Positions 23,032 to 31,502 of a stretch of DNA of 37,405 bases are shown piece by piece. Source of the stretch: Porphyromonadaceae bacterium UBA3318 (GTDB taxonomy: Bacteria > Bacteroidota > Bacteroidia > Bacteroidales > Muribaculaceae); contig DESI01000032.1 of the NCBI GenBank assembly GCA_002361235.1, positions 1 through 37,405 of the forward strand, in the 5' to 3' direction. The translations under genes were made by a program, and so were the position numbers. The first letter of the stretch is position 1, and each line of letters begins with the position of its first letter. A model generated the notes under the pieces. The model did no database searches. It worked only from the letters and a program-made list of their open reading frames with translations, and was not told the DNA's origin.

Positions 23032-23423
23032 TGCGCAGTCCCGGGAAAACGCGTAACATACTGACTGTGGCTCTCATTGCGGGAGTCACGGTCATTGTTT
23101 TGTTTTACGCCATATTCGATCCCGAGCTGCCGTGGATGCCCAAGTGTATGTTTCATGCCCTGACAGGCTGGAACTGTCCCGGATGCGGCTCGCAACGGGC
23201 CATTCACGCCCTGCTTCACGGTCGTGTGGCCGATGCCTGGAACTATAACGCCTTAGTGATATGTCTGCTGCCGCTGATGGCTGTGTGGGCGTTCGCCGAA
23301 TTCAACCGCACACGAATGCCGCGCCTGTATGCACGGCTCAATTCGGTGCCGGTAATCGTCGCGGTGTCCGTGGCGATCGTGATATGGTTTATAATAAGCA
23401 ACTCTGACAAGATATTTATATGA
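23031..23423 (+). CDS. DUF2752 membrane protein
   Basis: A 130-residue inner-membrane protein. The start at 23031 overlaps the previous stop (TGATG). It has an N-terminal helix, then the family signature CMFHALTGWNCPGCGSQRA, with the three conserved cysteines, and HALLHG. Two more helices follow (VICLLPLMAVWAF and VIVAVSVAIVIWFII). DUF2752 genes often sit beside CD225 genes in Bacteroidetes, as here; what the pair does is not known. Its end overlaps aroK by 4 nt, so the three genes are one transcription unit. Confidence 0.87.
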   Translation: MRSPGKTRNILTVALIAGVTVIVLFYAIFDPELPWMPKCMFHALTGWNCPGCGSQRAIHALLHGRVADAWNYNALVICLLPLMAVWAFAEFNRTRMPRLYARLNSVPVIVAVSVAIVIWFIISNSDKIFI

Positions 23424-23950
23424 AACCTCCTGTGTTCATACTCGGATATATGGCATGCGGCAAGACCACGTTGGGCCGCGCGCTGGCCCGTGCTTTGGGC
23501 CGCGAATTCATAGACATGGACTTCCGCATAGAGCAACGTTACCGCAAGACCATCAAGGAACTGTTCGCAGAGCGGGGCGAGGCCGACTTCCGCGAGATAG
23601 AGAGCCGTATGCTTGACGAGATTTCCTATATGGAGGATGTGGTGGTGGCCTGCGGCGGCGGAACGCCCTGCTTCAACGACAACATGGCCAAGATGAACGA
23701 GCGCGGCGTGACGGTATGGCTCGAAGCCACCCCCGAACGAATAGTGCAGCGGCTCGTCATCAACCGTGCGCGCCGTCCGCTGATGGCCGACAAGAAACCC
23801 AAGGAGCTGTTGGAGGCTGTGAACGCCGGACTCGCCGGACGTCAGCAATTCTATTCCCAGGCCCGAATCCGTTTCAACGGCGACGAGCTGGAGAACCGCC
23901 GCGAGATAGACAACACCGTAGCCCGCTTCCTCCGGATGTACGAGGTGTAA
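23420..23950 (+). CDS. aroK: Shikimate kinase
   Basis: Phosphorylates shikimate at the 3-hydroxyl with ATP, a late step of chorismate synthesis; cytoplasmic. The 176-residue protein has Walker A GYMACGKTT (9-17), the shikimate-contacting DMDFRIE and DFREIES segments, and the Walker B-like VVACGGGTP glycine triplet. NRARRPLMADK is the lid arginine region. Length and motifs are standard. It overlaps the DUF2752 gene by 4 nt (ATGA). Confidence 0.95.
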   Translation: MKPPVFILGYMACGKTTLGRALARALGREFIDMDFRIEQRYRKTIKELFAERGEADFREIESRMLDEISYMEDVVVACGGGTPCFNDNMAKMNERGVTVWLEATPERIVQRLVINRARRPLMADKKPKELLEAVNAGLAGRQQFYSQARIRFNGDELENRREIDNTVARFLRMYEV

Positions 23951-24006
23951 TAACCTGAAGAAAAGCCTGATGATTTCTTTGATTTAACCGGCAATTTGAA
24001 CGTGCG

Positions 24007-24038
24007 TTTGCAAGTGACGATTAAAAATATTAATTTTG
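24007..24038 (+). promoter_or_regulatory. Promoter of the alanine-dehydrogenase-like gene
   Basis: TTTG (24007-24010), a 20-nt gap, then a perfect TAATTTTG (24031-24038). This predicts a leader of about 45 nt before the ATG at 24088. Confidence 0.7.
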
Positions 24039-24087
24039 CTCTCGGACTAAGCCTTAACGACGAGGCTTATGTGTAAGCCATAATGAT

Positions 24088-25206
24088 ATGAGCACGACAA
24101 ATAATGGGAATGACGGTTCCTGCACGGCACTCGAGCCGCAACTTGAAGAACAGGTTGAGAAAGGATCGCGTTCGCGAATAAGTGTGGGAATGGTAGGCAA
24201 CTACGCGGACTCGGACGAGACGCGGCTCCTGCTCACTCCCGAAGCCTGCGGTATGCTGACGTCGTCGGGCATACAGGTGTCGATGGAGGCGGGTGCCGGC
24301 GTGGATATCAGCTTCAGCGACGATGCGTACGCGGAGTATGGCGTCAAGATTGTGACCCGCGACGAGGCACTGAAGCAACCGGTCGTGCTGTCGTTCATGC
24401 CCCTGCGCGCCAAGGACGTCAGGAAAATGACCAAGGGCGCGGCCCTGTTGTGCATGATGGGCCACGACCTGTTCGAGCCGGCTACTATCAAGGCGTTGCT
24501 GTCGCAGCACATAGACACCGGGTGTCTGGACAATATGTATTCCCATCACGACATACCTATTTTCGCAAATATCCTTGACGAGATAGACGGCCGCGTGGCC
24601 GTGATGTATGCCGAGGAGGCACTGAGCTACCTGGGCGGCGGCAAGGGAGTGCTGCTGGCCGGAGTGGCCGGTCTGAATCCCTGCGAGGTGATGGTGATAG
24701 GCTCCAGCAGCGCGTGTGTGCACGCGGCAAACGCAGCCGCGGCCAACGGCGCGAAGTGCGTGATAATGGACAACGACGTGTCGGCTCTGGAAACCATCCG
24801 TCCCAGTCTGATGCCGCAGGTGGAACTTGTGGCTATACATCCCAGGGTGCTGGCCAACCGTGTCAAGACCGCCGACGTGATAATACTGGGCAGCACCACA
24901 CGCGAGTTCAAGTTCCCGCAGGTGCTGTCGTCGCAGCTTAAGGACAATGTGTATGTCCTGGACCTGAACGAGATGCATCCTTCGGTGTCCGTGCCGCGGA
25001 CGGTGGCCATGGCCATTTCAAATCCTCTGATCAATTTCTTTGAGGAAATGAAAATCAACGAGGGACTGGACGGCATGGTGGCCACGACGGCCGGAGTGCA
25101 GAACGGCATGGTGACATACCGGGGCAAACTGGTGGACAAACTGATAGGGTCGTATACGGCGATGCCCAGTGTGGACATACGGGTGATGCTCTCTACAACC
25201 AACTGA
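24088..25206 (+). CDS. Divergent alanine dehydrogenase-family protein
   Basis: A 372-residue protein with the overall plan of alanine dehydrogenase / transhydrogenase alpha: DETRLLLTPEA with conserved Arg46 near the N-terminus, VSMEAGAGVDISFSDDAY, the GGGKGVLLAGVAGL lead-in to the NAD domain, and VPRTVAMAISNPLINFFEEM near the end. Key positions are changed. The glycine-rich dinucleotide loop reads VIGSSSACVHAA instead of GxGxxG, and the KVKEP catalytic-lysine segment reads LSFMPL. The N-terminal 28 residues are an unrelated acidic extension. It may bind a different cofactor or be a non-catalytic paralogue. Its TGA stop is in the same frame as the glycosyltransferase that follows. Confidence 0.75.
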   Translation: MSTTNNGNDGSCTALEPQLEEQVEKGSRSRISVGMVGNYADSDETRLLLTPEACGMLTSSGIQVSMEAGAGVDISFSDDAYAEYGVKIVTRDEALKQPVVLSFMPLRAKDVRKMTKGAALLCMMGHDLFEPATIKALLSQHIDTGCLDNMYSHHDIPIFANILDEIDGRVAVMYAEEALSYLGGGKGVLLAGVAGLNPCEVMVIGSSSACVHAANAAAANGAKCVIMDNDVSALETIRPSLMPQVELVAIHPRVLANRVKTADVIILGSTTREFKFPQVLSSQLKDNVYVLDLNEMHPSVSVPRTVAMAISNPLINFFEEMKINEGLDGMVATTAGVQNGMVTYRGKLVDKLIGSYTAMPSVDIRVMLSTTN

Positions 25207-25212
25207 CAGCAG

Positions 25213-26325
25213 ATAGAAACGAAACGCCAGCTGATACATATAGTCTCATCGACGAAATGGGGCGGTGTCGAGCAATATGCGCTCGACATCTGCCGTCATT
25301 ATCACACGTTGGGGTGGGCCGTGACGGCCGTGACCCGTGACGCCAAAGCCGTAGACTCCCACTTCGCCGCCTGCGGCATACCGCTGCGTCACATCCTGTT
25401 CGGGGGCTACACCGACATGGGTTCCATCTGGGGCATGGGCCGAATGCTGAAGGAATGCGCCAAAGGAACGATAGTGCATGTTCACAGGTATTGCGATGCC
25501 TTCACCGTGCTGGCGGCCAAGCGCCTGGTAGGGCGTCCCGACGTGTTGGTGGTGGCCACGTGCCACACGGTGGCGCCGGGTCGCGACACATGGCTGTTCC
25601 GGCGTCTGTACAATAAAATCAACGCTCATATCTTCGTGTCGCAGACGGCCAAGGACACGTTCCTGTCCGCCTGGCGCGACAACCGGGTGCCCATACCGGC
25701 CGACCGTATGTACATGCTGCATGACAGCGTGAACCTCGACGACGTGAAGCCGTCGGCCGAACCGGCGCGAGGTCCCGTCACGGCTCTGTGCCACGGCACC
25801 ATCGTGGAAGGCAAGGGCCTGGAGAACGTGATAGACGCGCTGTCGTTGCTGACCCGTCGCGGGGTAAGGCTGCGCCTGCGCATAGCCGGATACGGCGACC
25901 CGGACTATATCGACGATCTGCGGCGCCGCGCCATAACCAGGGGGGTGATGGACAAGATAGACTGGATCATACCGCCGGGCGACATCCTGCTGCTGATAGG
26001 TGAGAGCCACTTCGGAGTCCAGCCTTCGGTGCGCCGCGAGGCCTTCGGGCTGGAGAGCCTGCGGTACATGGCCTGCGGGCGTCCGCAGGTGTGCGTGCCC
26101 AACGGCGCACAGTCGGAATACCTGACCGACGGCGTGACGGCATTATTCGCGCCGCCCAACGACTCCTCGCGACTGGCCGACGCCATGCAGCGTCTGGCCG
26201 AAGACCCGCAGCTGCGTCTCGAGATGGGTGGCGCCTCGCGTCAGAGATATAAAGAAAATCAGGACTGGTATAAGTTCATAGAGGAACTGGACCGTATTTA
26301 CAGTAAATTTGTCGATGACCTCTGA
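25213..26325 (+). CDS. Family 4 glycosyltransferase lacking a standard start codon
   Basis: A GT-B fold glycosyltransferase that probably adds a sugar from a nucleotide donor to a cell-envelope glycan. Homologous sequence begins well upstream of the first ATG/GTG/TTG (TTG at 25309): reading back in frame gives RQLIHIVSSTKWGGVEQYAL, the family's opening strand and Gly-Gly loop. Between it and the TGA of the previous gene (25204-25206) there are only near-cognate candidates: ATA 25213, ACG 25219 and CTG 25231. 25213 is given as the outer limit. The C-terminal donor site reads REAFGLESLRYMACG; the first Glu of the E-x7-E motif is present but the second is Arg. The end overlaps the next gene by 11 nt. 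Confidence 0.8.
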   Translation: METKRQLIHIVSSTKWGGVEQYALDICRHYHTLGWAVTAVTRDAKAVDSHFAACGIPLRHILFGGYTDMGSIWGMGRMLKECAKGTIVHVHRYCDAFTVLAAKRLVGRPDVLVVATCHTVAPGRDTWLFRRLYNKINAHIFVSQTAKDTFLSAWRDNRVPIPADRMYMLHDSVNLDDVKPSAEPARGPVTALCHGTIVEGKGLENVIDALSLLTRRGVRLRLRIAGYGDPDYIDDLRRRAITRGVMDKIDWIIPPGDILLLIGESHFGVQPSVRREAFGLESLRYMACGRPQVCVPNGAQSEYLTDGVTALFAPPNDSSRLADAMQRLAEDPQLRLEMGGASRQRYKENQDWYKFIEELDRIYSKFVDDL

Positions 26326-29300
26326 ATCCGTTATGGAAAGACGTATGCACCGCCTGGTGTGCGGCATTGTGTTTGTCCTGCTGCTCGCCACGTATTGGCT
26401 CACCACTCCCGACAGCGTCAGCTATTGGGACTGCCCGGAGTATGTGTCGGCCGCATATCTGCTGGAGATAGGGCATCCGCCGGGCAATCCGGTGTGGATG
26501 TTAGCGGAGCACATAGTCACGCTGCTGTCCGGTCCCGAACATGCCGCATACGCCGTGAATCTGTCCAGCGGGCTGTTCACGGCACTGGCGGGGATGCTGC
26601 TCGCCTCCGTGCTTTATAAGGTGACGCTGTGGCTGCTGAGGCGACGTAAGGAATCGGGAGTGCGCCCCGTGTGGGGAGCCGCCGGTGTCGCGGCGGTGGG
26701 CGCGCTGTGCTTCGGATGGTGCGATTCCACATGGTATTCGGCCGTGGAAGCCGAAGTCTACGCCATGTCGATATTCTTCACGGCGCTTACCGTATGGCTG
26801 ATGGTGAAATGGATGTTCACCAAGGACAATCTCGCCGCCAACCGGCTGCTGGTGCTGTTGGCCTACGTATTAGGACTCAGCATCGGTGTGCATCAGCTGA
26901 ATCTGCTGGCTATTCCCGCATTGGCCCTGATATGGGGCATGAAGCGCGGCATCCGCAATTTTTGGAAGCTGTCGCTTATAGTGGTGCTCGGCGCGCTGTG
27001 CGTCGGGCTGATACTGATAGTGGTAATGCCCAAAAGCATTTCGGCCGCGGCATGGCTCGAACTGCTGTTTGTCAACAGGCTCGGTATGCCGATGCTGACG
27101 GGAGTGGTGGCGTTTGTGCTGCTGCTCGGTGCGTTGATTGTTACGGGCCTGGCTGTTGCCTTGAAAATGGGACTTCGGCGCTTCAACCTTGCCTTCTGGA
27201 TGGTCAGCCTGTTCCTGATAGGGTACGGAGCATACGCGTTGGTGCCGATACGCGGCGGCATACCGTCGCCGGCCAACTCCGCGATGCCCGGCGAGCCATT
27301 CTCGTTCGCGCGGTATCAGGCACGCGAGCAATATGGCGCCGCACCGCTGTTCTATGGCTATACGCCTTACAGCAAGCCTCTGTTCCAGGAGGAATGGAAG
27401 CCGGGTGCAACGCGTCCGGAGTATGTGAAATATGCCATCGAGAAGAAACATAAGCTGCTGATGCCCTACGAGCCGGGTGCGCGGATGAACACGACACGCG
27501 GCAGGCTCCTGCCGGAAGATTCAGCGGCCAACGCACGGCTGATTGCGTCCGGACGGCCCGGATATATCGTCAAGGGATATACGCTGAAGAACATCTATAC
27601 GCCTGAGCTGAACAGCTTCCTGCCGCGCATCACGAGCCGCAACCCGATGGACCTTGCGTCGTTTGGCGACTGGGCGGGGATGGACACCTCCTCCATGCGG
27701 AGGGTAGAAGTGTCGGAGGCACTTGACACGCTCGGCAACCCCGTGGCCATGATGGACGCGTCGGGCAAGAGGATCCGCAAGACATCGTATAAGCCAACGG
27801 CAGCGCAGCATCTGCGCATGTTGGGCACATATCAGATAGGATACATGTACTTCCGCTATCTGATGTGGAACTTCGTGGGCAGGCAGAACGACATACCGTC
27901 ACAGGGCGAGGTGCAGCACGGCAACTTCATATTCGGAATCAACCCGATAGACAATGCAATGCTCGGCGCCGAGGACTACCTGCCCGCCGAGGCCGGAGCC
28001 GCCAATCCGGGACGAAACAGATACTTCGGCATCCCGTTGCTGCTTGGCATCCTGGGCCTGATATGGCTGTTGCGTTCGGGACACCGGGGACGTCAGGTGG
28101 CGGCCGTGTCGTCGCTGCTGTTCGTGATGACGGGCATTGCCATTGTGATATACCTGAACCAGAGCCCCGGCGAGCCGAGGGAGCGCGATTACTCGTTCTT
28201 AGGATCGTTCTGGGCGTATGCGATATGGATAGGCTACGGTGCGCTGTGGGTGGCGCGGATGTTCAGGACGCCCTGGGCCTTCGCGCTGACGCTGATGGTG
28301 CCGGCGTGGATGTGCACCGAGAATTGGGACGACCACGACCGCAGCGGACGCCGCGCCGCCACCACGATAGCCCGCACCACGCTGGAATCGCTCGACAGGG
28401 ATGCCGTGATATTCGTGGACGGCGACAACTTCACGTTCCCGTTGTGGTACGCGCAGGAGGTGGAGGGAGTGCGCCGGGACGTGCGCGTGGTGAACCTGTC
28501 GTATCTCGGACTGCCCGGCTATGCCGCCAACATGATGCGTCAGTGGCGCGAATCGAAACCCGTGAACACCACCCTGAAACGCGAGGACATAATTTATGAC
28601 GCCTTCACGCAGACGCGTGTCGGCGACAGGATGGATACGCTGCCGGCACAGGAACTCCTGAACCGGCTGAAGAATGCCGGCCCCTCGGGATCGGTGCCCG
28701 AGCTTCCGGCCCGGTATGCGCTGATGCGTGTGCCCGGCATGGAACGCGACACGGTGTTTGACCTCAGAAAGCTGTCGGAAACGGGTACGGGGCGCAACGT
28801 GCGGTTCGCGCAGCTCATAATGTTCGACATACTCGCCAATGCCGGCGACCGGCCGATATACTGGTTCTCGGCCGCCAAGGCACCGGCGCGTCTGCACCTT
28901 GACAGCGCGATGCTGACGCCGTCGCTGATGGCCGAACGTTACGGACGGATGACCCGGACGGCGGGACATGACGAGCTGATGCGCGGGGTGGATGTGACAA
29001 AGGCTCCGAACGCCCCGGACCGCAGGGTGTACATGGACGCGGCCCCGGCGCGGGTGGTGGGGCAGATGCGCGCCGCGTTGATAAAGGGAGGTCGCCGCCT
29101 GATGGCCGAAGGGAAATACCGGGAGGCATACCGGGCGCTGTATAAGGCCGACATACTGATGGGCGACAATCCGCTGTCGTATCCTTTTGTGACAGACGGC
29201 GACAGCGTGATGGACACGCGTCATGAACTGGGACGCCTTCAGCTGGAACTGTCGCGGCATCTGACGGATCCACAGGCCACCGAGCTGCGCGCCCGCGGAC

Positions 29301-29401
29301 GCTACAACATCCGTCGCACCGAAATCCGCAAGGCGGCATGGCAGCGGTATCGCGGGAAGTTGCCTAAACGGCTGCGCGGAGCAATGGCTCCCTTGTCGTG
29401 A
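26315..29401 (+). CDS. DUF2723 (TMEM260-like) membrane protein, putative protein O-mannosyltransferase
   Basis: A large inner-membrane GT-C-like protein of 1028 residues. Helices fill about 10-320, starting with GIVFVLLLATYWLTT. The first external loop carries SVSYWDCPEY with Asp39 and Glu42, followed by LEIGHPPGNPVW, the pattern of DUF2723 proteins and reminiscent of the DE loop of protein mannosyltransferases. A second helical block lies near 560-680. The remaining roughly 340 residues are soluble. The human relative TMEM260 is an O-mannosyltransferase, so a role in O-glycosylation of exported proteins is a reasonable inference. ATG at 26315 is preferred to TTG at 26309. It overlaps the GT4 gene, implying a shared pathway. 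Confidence 0.82.
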   Translation: MTSESVMERRMHRLVCGIVFVLLLATYWLTTPDSVSYWDCPEYVSAAYLLEIGHPPGNPVWMLAEHIVTLLSGPEHAAYAVNLSSGLFTALAGMLLASVLYKVTLWLLRRRKESGVRPVWGAAGVAAVGALCFGWCDSTWYSAVEAEVYAMSIFFTALTVWLMVKWMFTKDNLAANRLLVLLAYVLGLSIGVHQLNLLAIPALALIWGMKRGIRNFWKLSLIVVLGALCVGLILIVVMPKSISAAAWLELLFVNRLGMPMLTGVVAFVLLLGALIVTGLAVALKMGLRRFNLAFWMVSLFLIGYGAYALVPIRGGIPSPANSAMPGEPFSFARYQAREQYGAAPLFYGYTPYSKPLFQEEWKPGATRPEYVKYAIEKKHKLLMPYEPGARMNTTRGRLLPEDSAANARLIASGRPGYIVKGYTLKNIYTPELNSFLPRITSRNPMDLASFGDWAGMDTSSMRRVEVSEALDTLGNPVAMMDASGKRIRKTSYKPTAAQHLRMLGTYQIGYMYFRYLMWNFVGRQNDIPSQGEVQHGNFIFGINPIDNAMLGAEDYLPAEAGAANPGRNRYFGIPLLLGILGLIWLLRSGHRGRQVAAVSSLLFVMTGIAIVIYLNQSPGEPRERDYSFLGSFWAYAIWIGYGALWVARMFRTPWAFALTLMVPAWMCTENWDDHDRSGRRAATTIARTTLESLDRDAVIFVDGDNFTFPLWYAQEVEGVRRDVRVVNLSYLGLPGYAANMMRQWRESKPVNTTLKREDIIYDAFTQTRVGDRMDTLPAQELLNRLKNAGPSGSVPELPARYALMRVPGMERDTVFDLRKLSETGTGRNVRFAQLIMFDILANAGDRPIYWFSAAKAPARLHLDSAMLTPSLMAERYGRMTRTAGHDELMRGVDVTKAPNAPDRRVYMDAAPARVVGQMRAALIKGGRRLMAEGKYREAYRALYKADILMGDNPLSYPFVTDGDSVMDTRHELGRLQLELSRHLTDPQATELRARGRYNIRRTEIRKAAWQRYRGKLPKRLRGAMAPLS

Positions 29402-29446
29402 AAAATGTGTCAAAAAGAACAATATGTGCCGAAAAATGACGATTTT

Positions 29447-29478
29447 TTTGGCCGTTAAAGTATTTTAAATTAACTTTG
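29447..29478 (+). promoter_or_regulatory. Near-leaderless promoter of the reductase operon
   Basis: TTTG (29447-29450), a 20-nt gap, then a perfect TAACTTTG (29471-29478). The ATG of the 5-alpha-reductase homologue begins 5 nt later (29483), about where transcription should start. Confidence 0.75.
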
Positions 29479-29482
29479 TGGC

Positions 29483-30262
29483 ATGTATGCGCTATTTCAG
29501 CCCGATTTCTACAACACGGTCTGCGCGGTGATGCTCGCGATGGCCGTAGTGGTGTTCATAGGCCTGCACCGAATCACGGCAGGCTACGGCGTGGCATACA
29601 CATCGAAATGGGGGCCTGCCATCAACAATAAGGCCGGCTGGGTCATAATGGAGGCTCCGGCCTTCATAGTGATGCTGCTGCTGTGGCTGTGCAGTTCCCG
29701 CCGGGGAGAGCCAGCCCTGGTGGTGATGACCCTGCTGTTCGAACTCCATTATTTCCAACGTTCGTTCATATTCCCGATGCTGATCAGAGGGAAGAACCGC
29801 ATGCCCTGGATCATAATCGTGATGGGCGTGATATTCAATACCATAAACTGCTATCTGATAGGCGGATGGTTCTTCTATGTCAGCCCGGAAAGTTCATATC
29901 CCGTGTCGTGGCTCTCCAGCCCGCTGTTCATACTGGGAACGCTGATATTCCTGGCGGGAATGTGGATCAACATATCATCTGATTATATCATACGACACCT
30001 CAGAAAGCCCGGCGACACAAAGCATTACATACCGCGCGGCGGTATGTTCAGGTATGTGACCGGAGCCAATTATTTCGGAGAACTGACCGAGTGGACGGGC
30101 TATGCCATATTGTCGTGGTCGCTCGGAGGGCTGACGTTCGCGATATGGACGTTCGCCAACCTGGCGCCCAGAGCGGTGTCGCTGCATAAGAGATACATTA
30201 AGGAATTCGGAGATGAATACCGCAATCTGAAGCGGCGTTACATCATACCGTTCATATACTGA
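29483..30262 (+). CDS. Steroid 5-alpha-reductase family enzyme
   Basis: An integral-membrane NADPH-dependent reductase expected to reduce the C4-C5 double bond of a 3-oxo-4-ene steroid to the 5-alpha product. At 259 residues it has the same length as human SRD5A1 and resembles animal enzymes closely. WVIMEAPAF gives Glu57 and ELHYFQRSF gives Tyr90, matching the catalytic Glu57 and Tyr91 of SRD5A2. The C-terminal NADPH region is strongly conserved: NISSDYIIRHLRKPGDT (Asn163, Asp167, Arg174), IPRGGMFRYVTGANYFGE (Asn196) and the closing YIIPFIY. About seven membrane helices are visible. It is the first gene of an operon with an ene-reductase 16 nt downstream. Substrate is inferred. Confidence 0.9.
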   Translation: MYALFQPDFYNTVCAVMLAMAVVVFIGLHRITAGYGVAYTSKWGPAINNKAGWVIMEAPAFIVMLLLWLCSSRRGEPALVVMTLLFELHYFQRSFIFPMLIRGKNRMPWIIIVMGVIFNTINCYLIGGWFFYVSPESSYPVSWLSSPLFILGTLIFLAGMWINISSDYIIRHLRKPGDTKHYIPRGGMFRYVTGANYFGELTEWTGYAILSWSLGGLTFAIWTFANLAPRAVSLHKRYIKEFGDEYRNLKRRYIIPFIY

Positions 30263-30278
30263 TCAATATATACTGATC

Positions 30279-31502
30279 ATGAAACTATTCACAGCAGGCC
30301 GGATTGGACCGGTGGAGCTGAGGAACCGCACCATCCGTTCCGCAGCGTTCGAAGGCATGGGCCGCGACAACGGCCCGACGCAGCAACTCAGAGACTACCA
30401 TGTATCGGTGGCCCGCGGCGGAGTGGGAATGACCACACTGGCATACGCCGGCATCTGCGAGTCGGCACTGTCGTTCAAGACACAGCTGTGGCTGCGCCCC
30501 GCGATTGTGCCCGAGCTGCGTAAGATAACCGACGACATCCACGCCGAGGGGGCCAAGGCCAGCATCCAGATAGGACACTGCGGCAACATGACGCACCGTT
30601 CCACGGCCGGCTGCACGCCCGTAGGTGCCTCCACAGGATTCAATCTATATTCCCCCACATTCTGCCGCGGACTGCGCGAGGACGAGCTGGTGACGCTGGC
30701 ACGTCAGTTCGGCGAGGCAGTGGACAATGCGCGTGACGCCGGCTTCGACTGCGTCGAGGTTCATGCCGGACACGGTTACCTGATTTCGCAGTTCCTCTCG
30801 CCATATACCAACCGCCGCCGCGACGGATTCGGAGGCTCGCTGCAGAACCGTATGCGGTTCATGAATATGTGTCTGGAGCAGGTGATGAAACATGCCGGCT
30901 CGGACATGGGCGTGGTGGTGAAGACCAACATGCGCGACGGATTCAAGGGGGGCCTGGAGATAGACGACTGCCTGACCGTGGCCAAGGAGATAGAACGTGC
31001 CGGTGTGCACGGAATGGTGCTGTCCGGCGGATTCGTGAGCAAGGCACCCATGTACGTGATGCGCGGCGAAATGCCCATATACACCATGACATACTATATG
31101 AAACAGCTGTGGCTGAAATATGGCGTCAGGATGGTGGGCAAGTACATGATACCGACGGTACCGTTCAAGGAACTGTATTTCCTGGACGACGCGCGGCTGT
31201 TCCGCAAGGAACTGAAGCTGCCGCTGATATATGTGGGCGGCGTGGTGGACCGCGACGGCGCCAACAAGGTGCTGGACGACGAGGGATTCGACTTCGTGCA
31301 GATGGGCCGCGCGTTGCTGACCGAGCCGGACTTCGTGAACAAGATGCGCCTGAGCGAGGAGAACCACAACTGCGGCTGCGAGCATGTAAACTATTGCATT
31401 GCCCGTATGTACAGCAAGGAGATGGCCTGCCACAAATACTGCAAGGACCTGCCTCCGCGCATACAGCGCGAGATAGAGAAAATCAAGGAACGCAATGGCT
31501 AA
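30279..31502 (+). CDS. OYE/BaiCD-like NADH:flavin oxidoreductase, candidate 3-oxo-4-ene steroid 5-beta-reductase
   Basis: A 407-residue single-domain old-yellow-enzyme TIM barrel that binds FMN. Motifs are VELRNRTIRSA near the N-terminus, IQIGHCGNM (about 97-104), VEVHAGHGYLISQFLSPY (His162/His165/Tyr167 region) and FVQMGRALLTEP for the FMN phosphate. The C-terminus has a cysteine cluster (Cys365, 367, 373, 384, 388), suited to a 4Fe-4S cluster as in BaiCD and 2,4-dienoyl-CoA reductase, though spacing differs somewhat. The FAD/NAD domains of the longer relatives are absent. It is preceded by a short duplication at the gene junction. Its TAA stop also forms the probable target duplication of the repeat inserted immediately after. 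Confidence 0.85.
   Translation: MKLFTAGRIGPVELRNRTIRSAAFEGMGRDNGPTQQLRDYHVSVARGGVGMTTLAYAGICESALSFKTQLWLRPAIVPELRKITDDIHAEGAKASIQIGHCGNMTHRSTAGCTPVGASTGFNLYSPTFCRGLREDELVTLARQFGEAVDNARDAGFDCVEVHAGHGYLISQFLSPYTNRRRDGFGGSLQNRMRFMNMCLEQVMKHAGSDMGVVVKTNMRDGFKGGLEIDDCLTVAKEIERAGVHGMVLSGGFVSKAPMYVMRGEMPIYTMTYYMKQLWLKYGVRMVGKYMIPTVPFKELYFLDDARLFRKELKLPLIYVGGVVDRDGANKVLDDEGFDFVQMGRALLTEPDFVNKMRLSEENHNCGCEHVNYCIARMYSKEMACHKYCKDLPPRIQREIEKIKERNG

Noticed and set aside
28199..29422. Open frame (407 codons) on the minus strand
   Set aside because: It is antisense to the DUF2723 gene, rich in His/Arg/Pro, with no motif.
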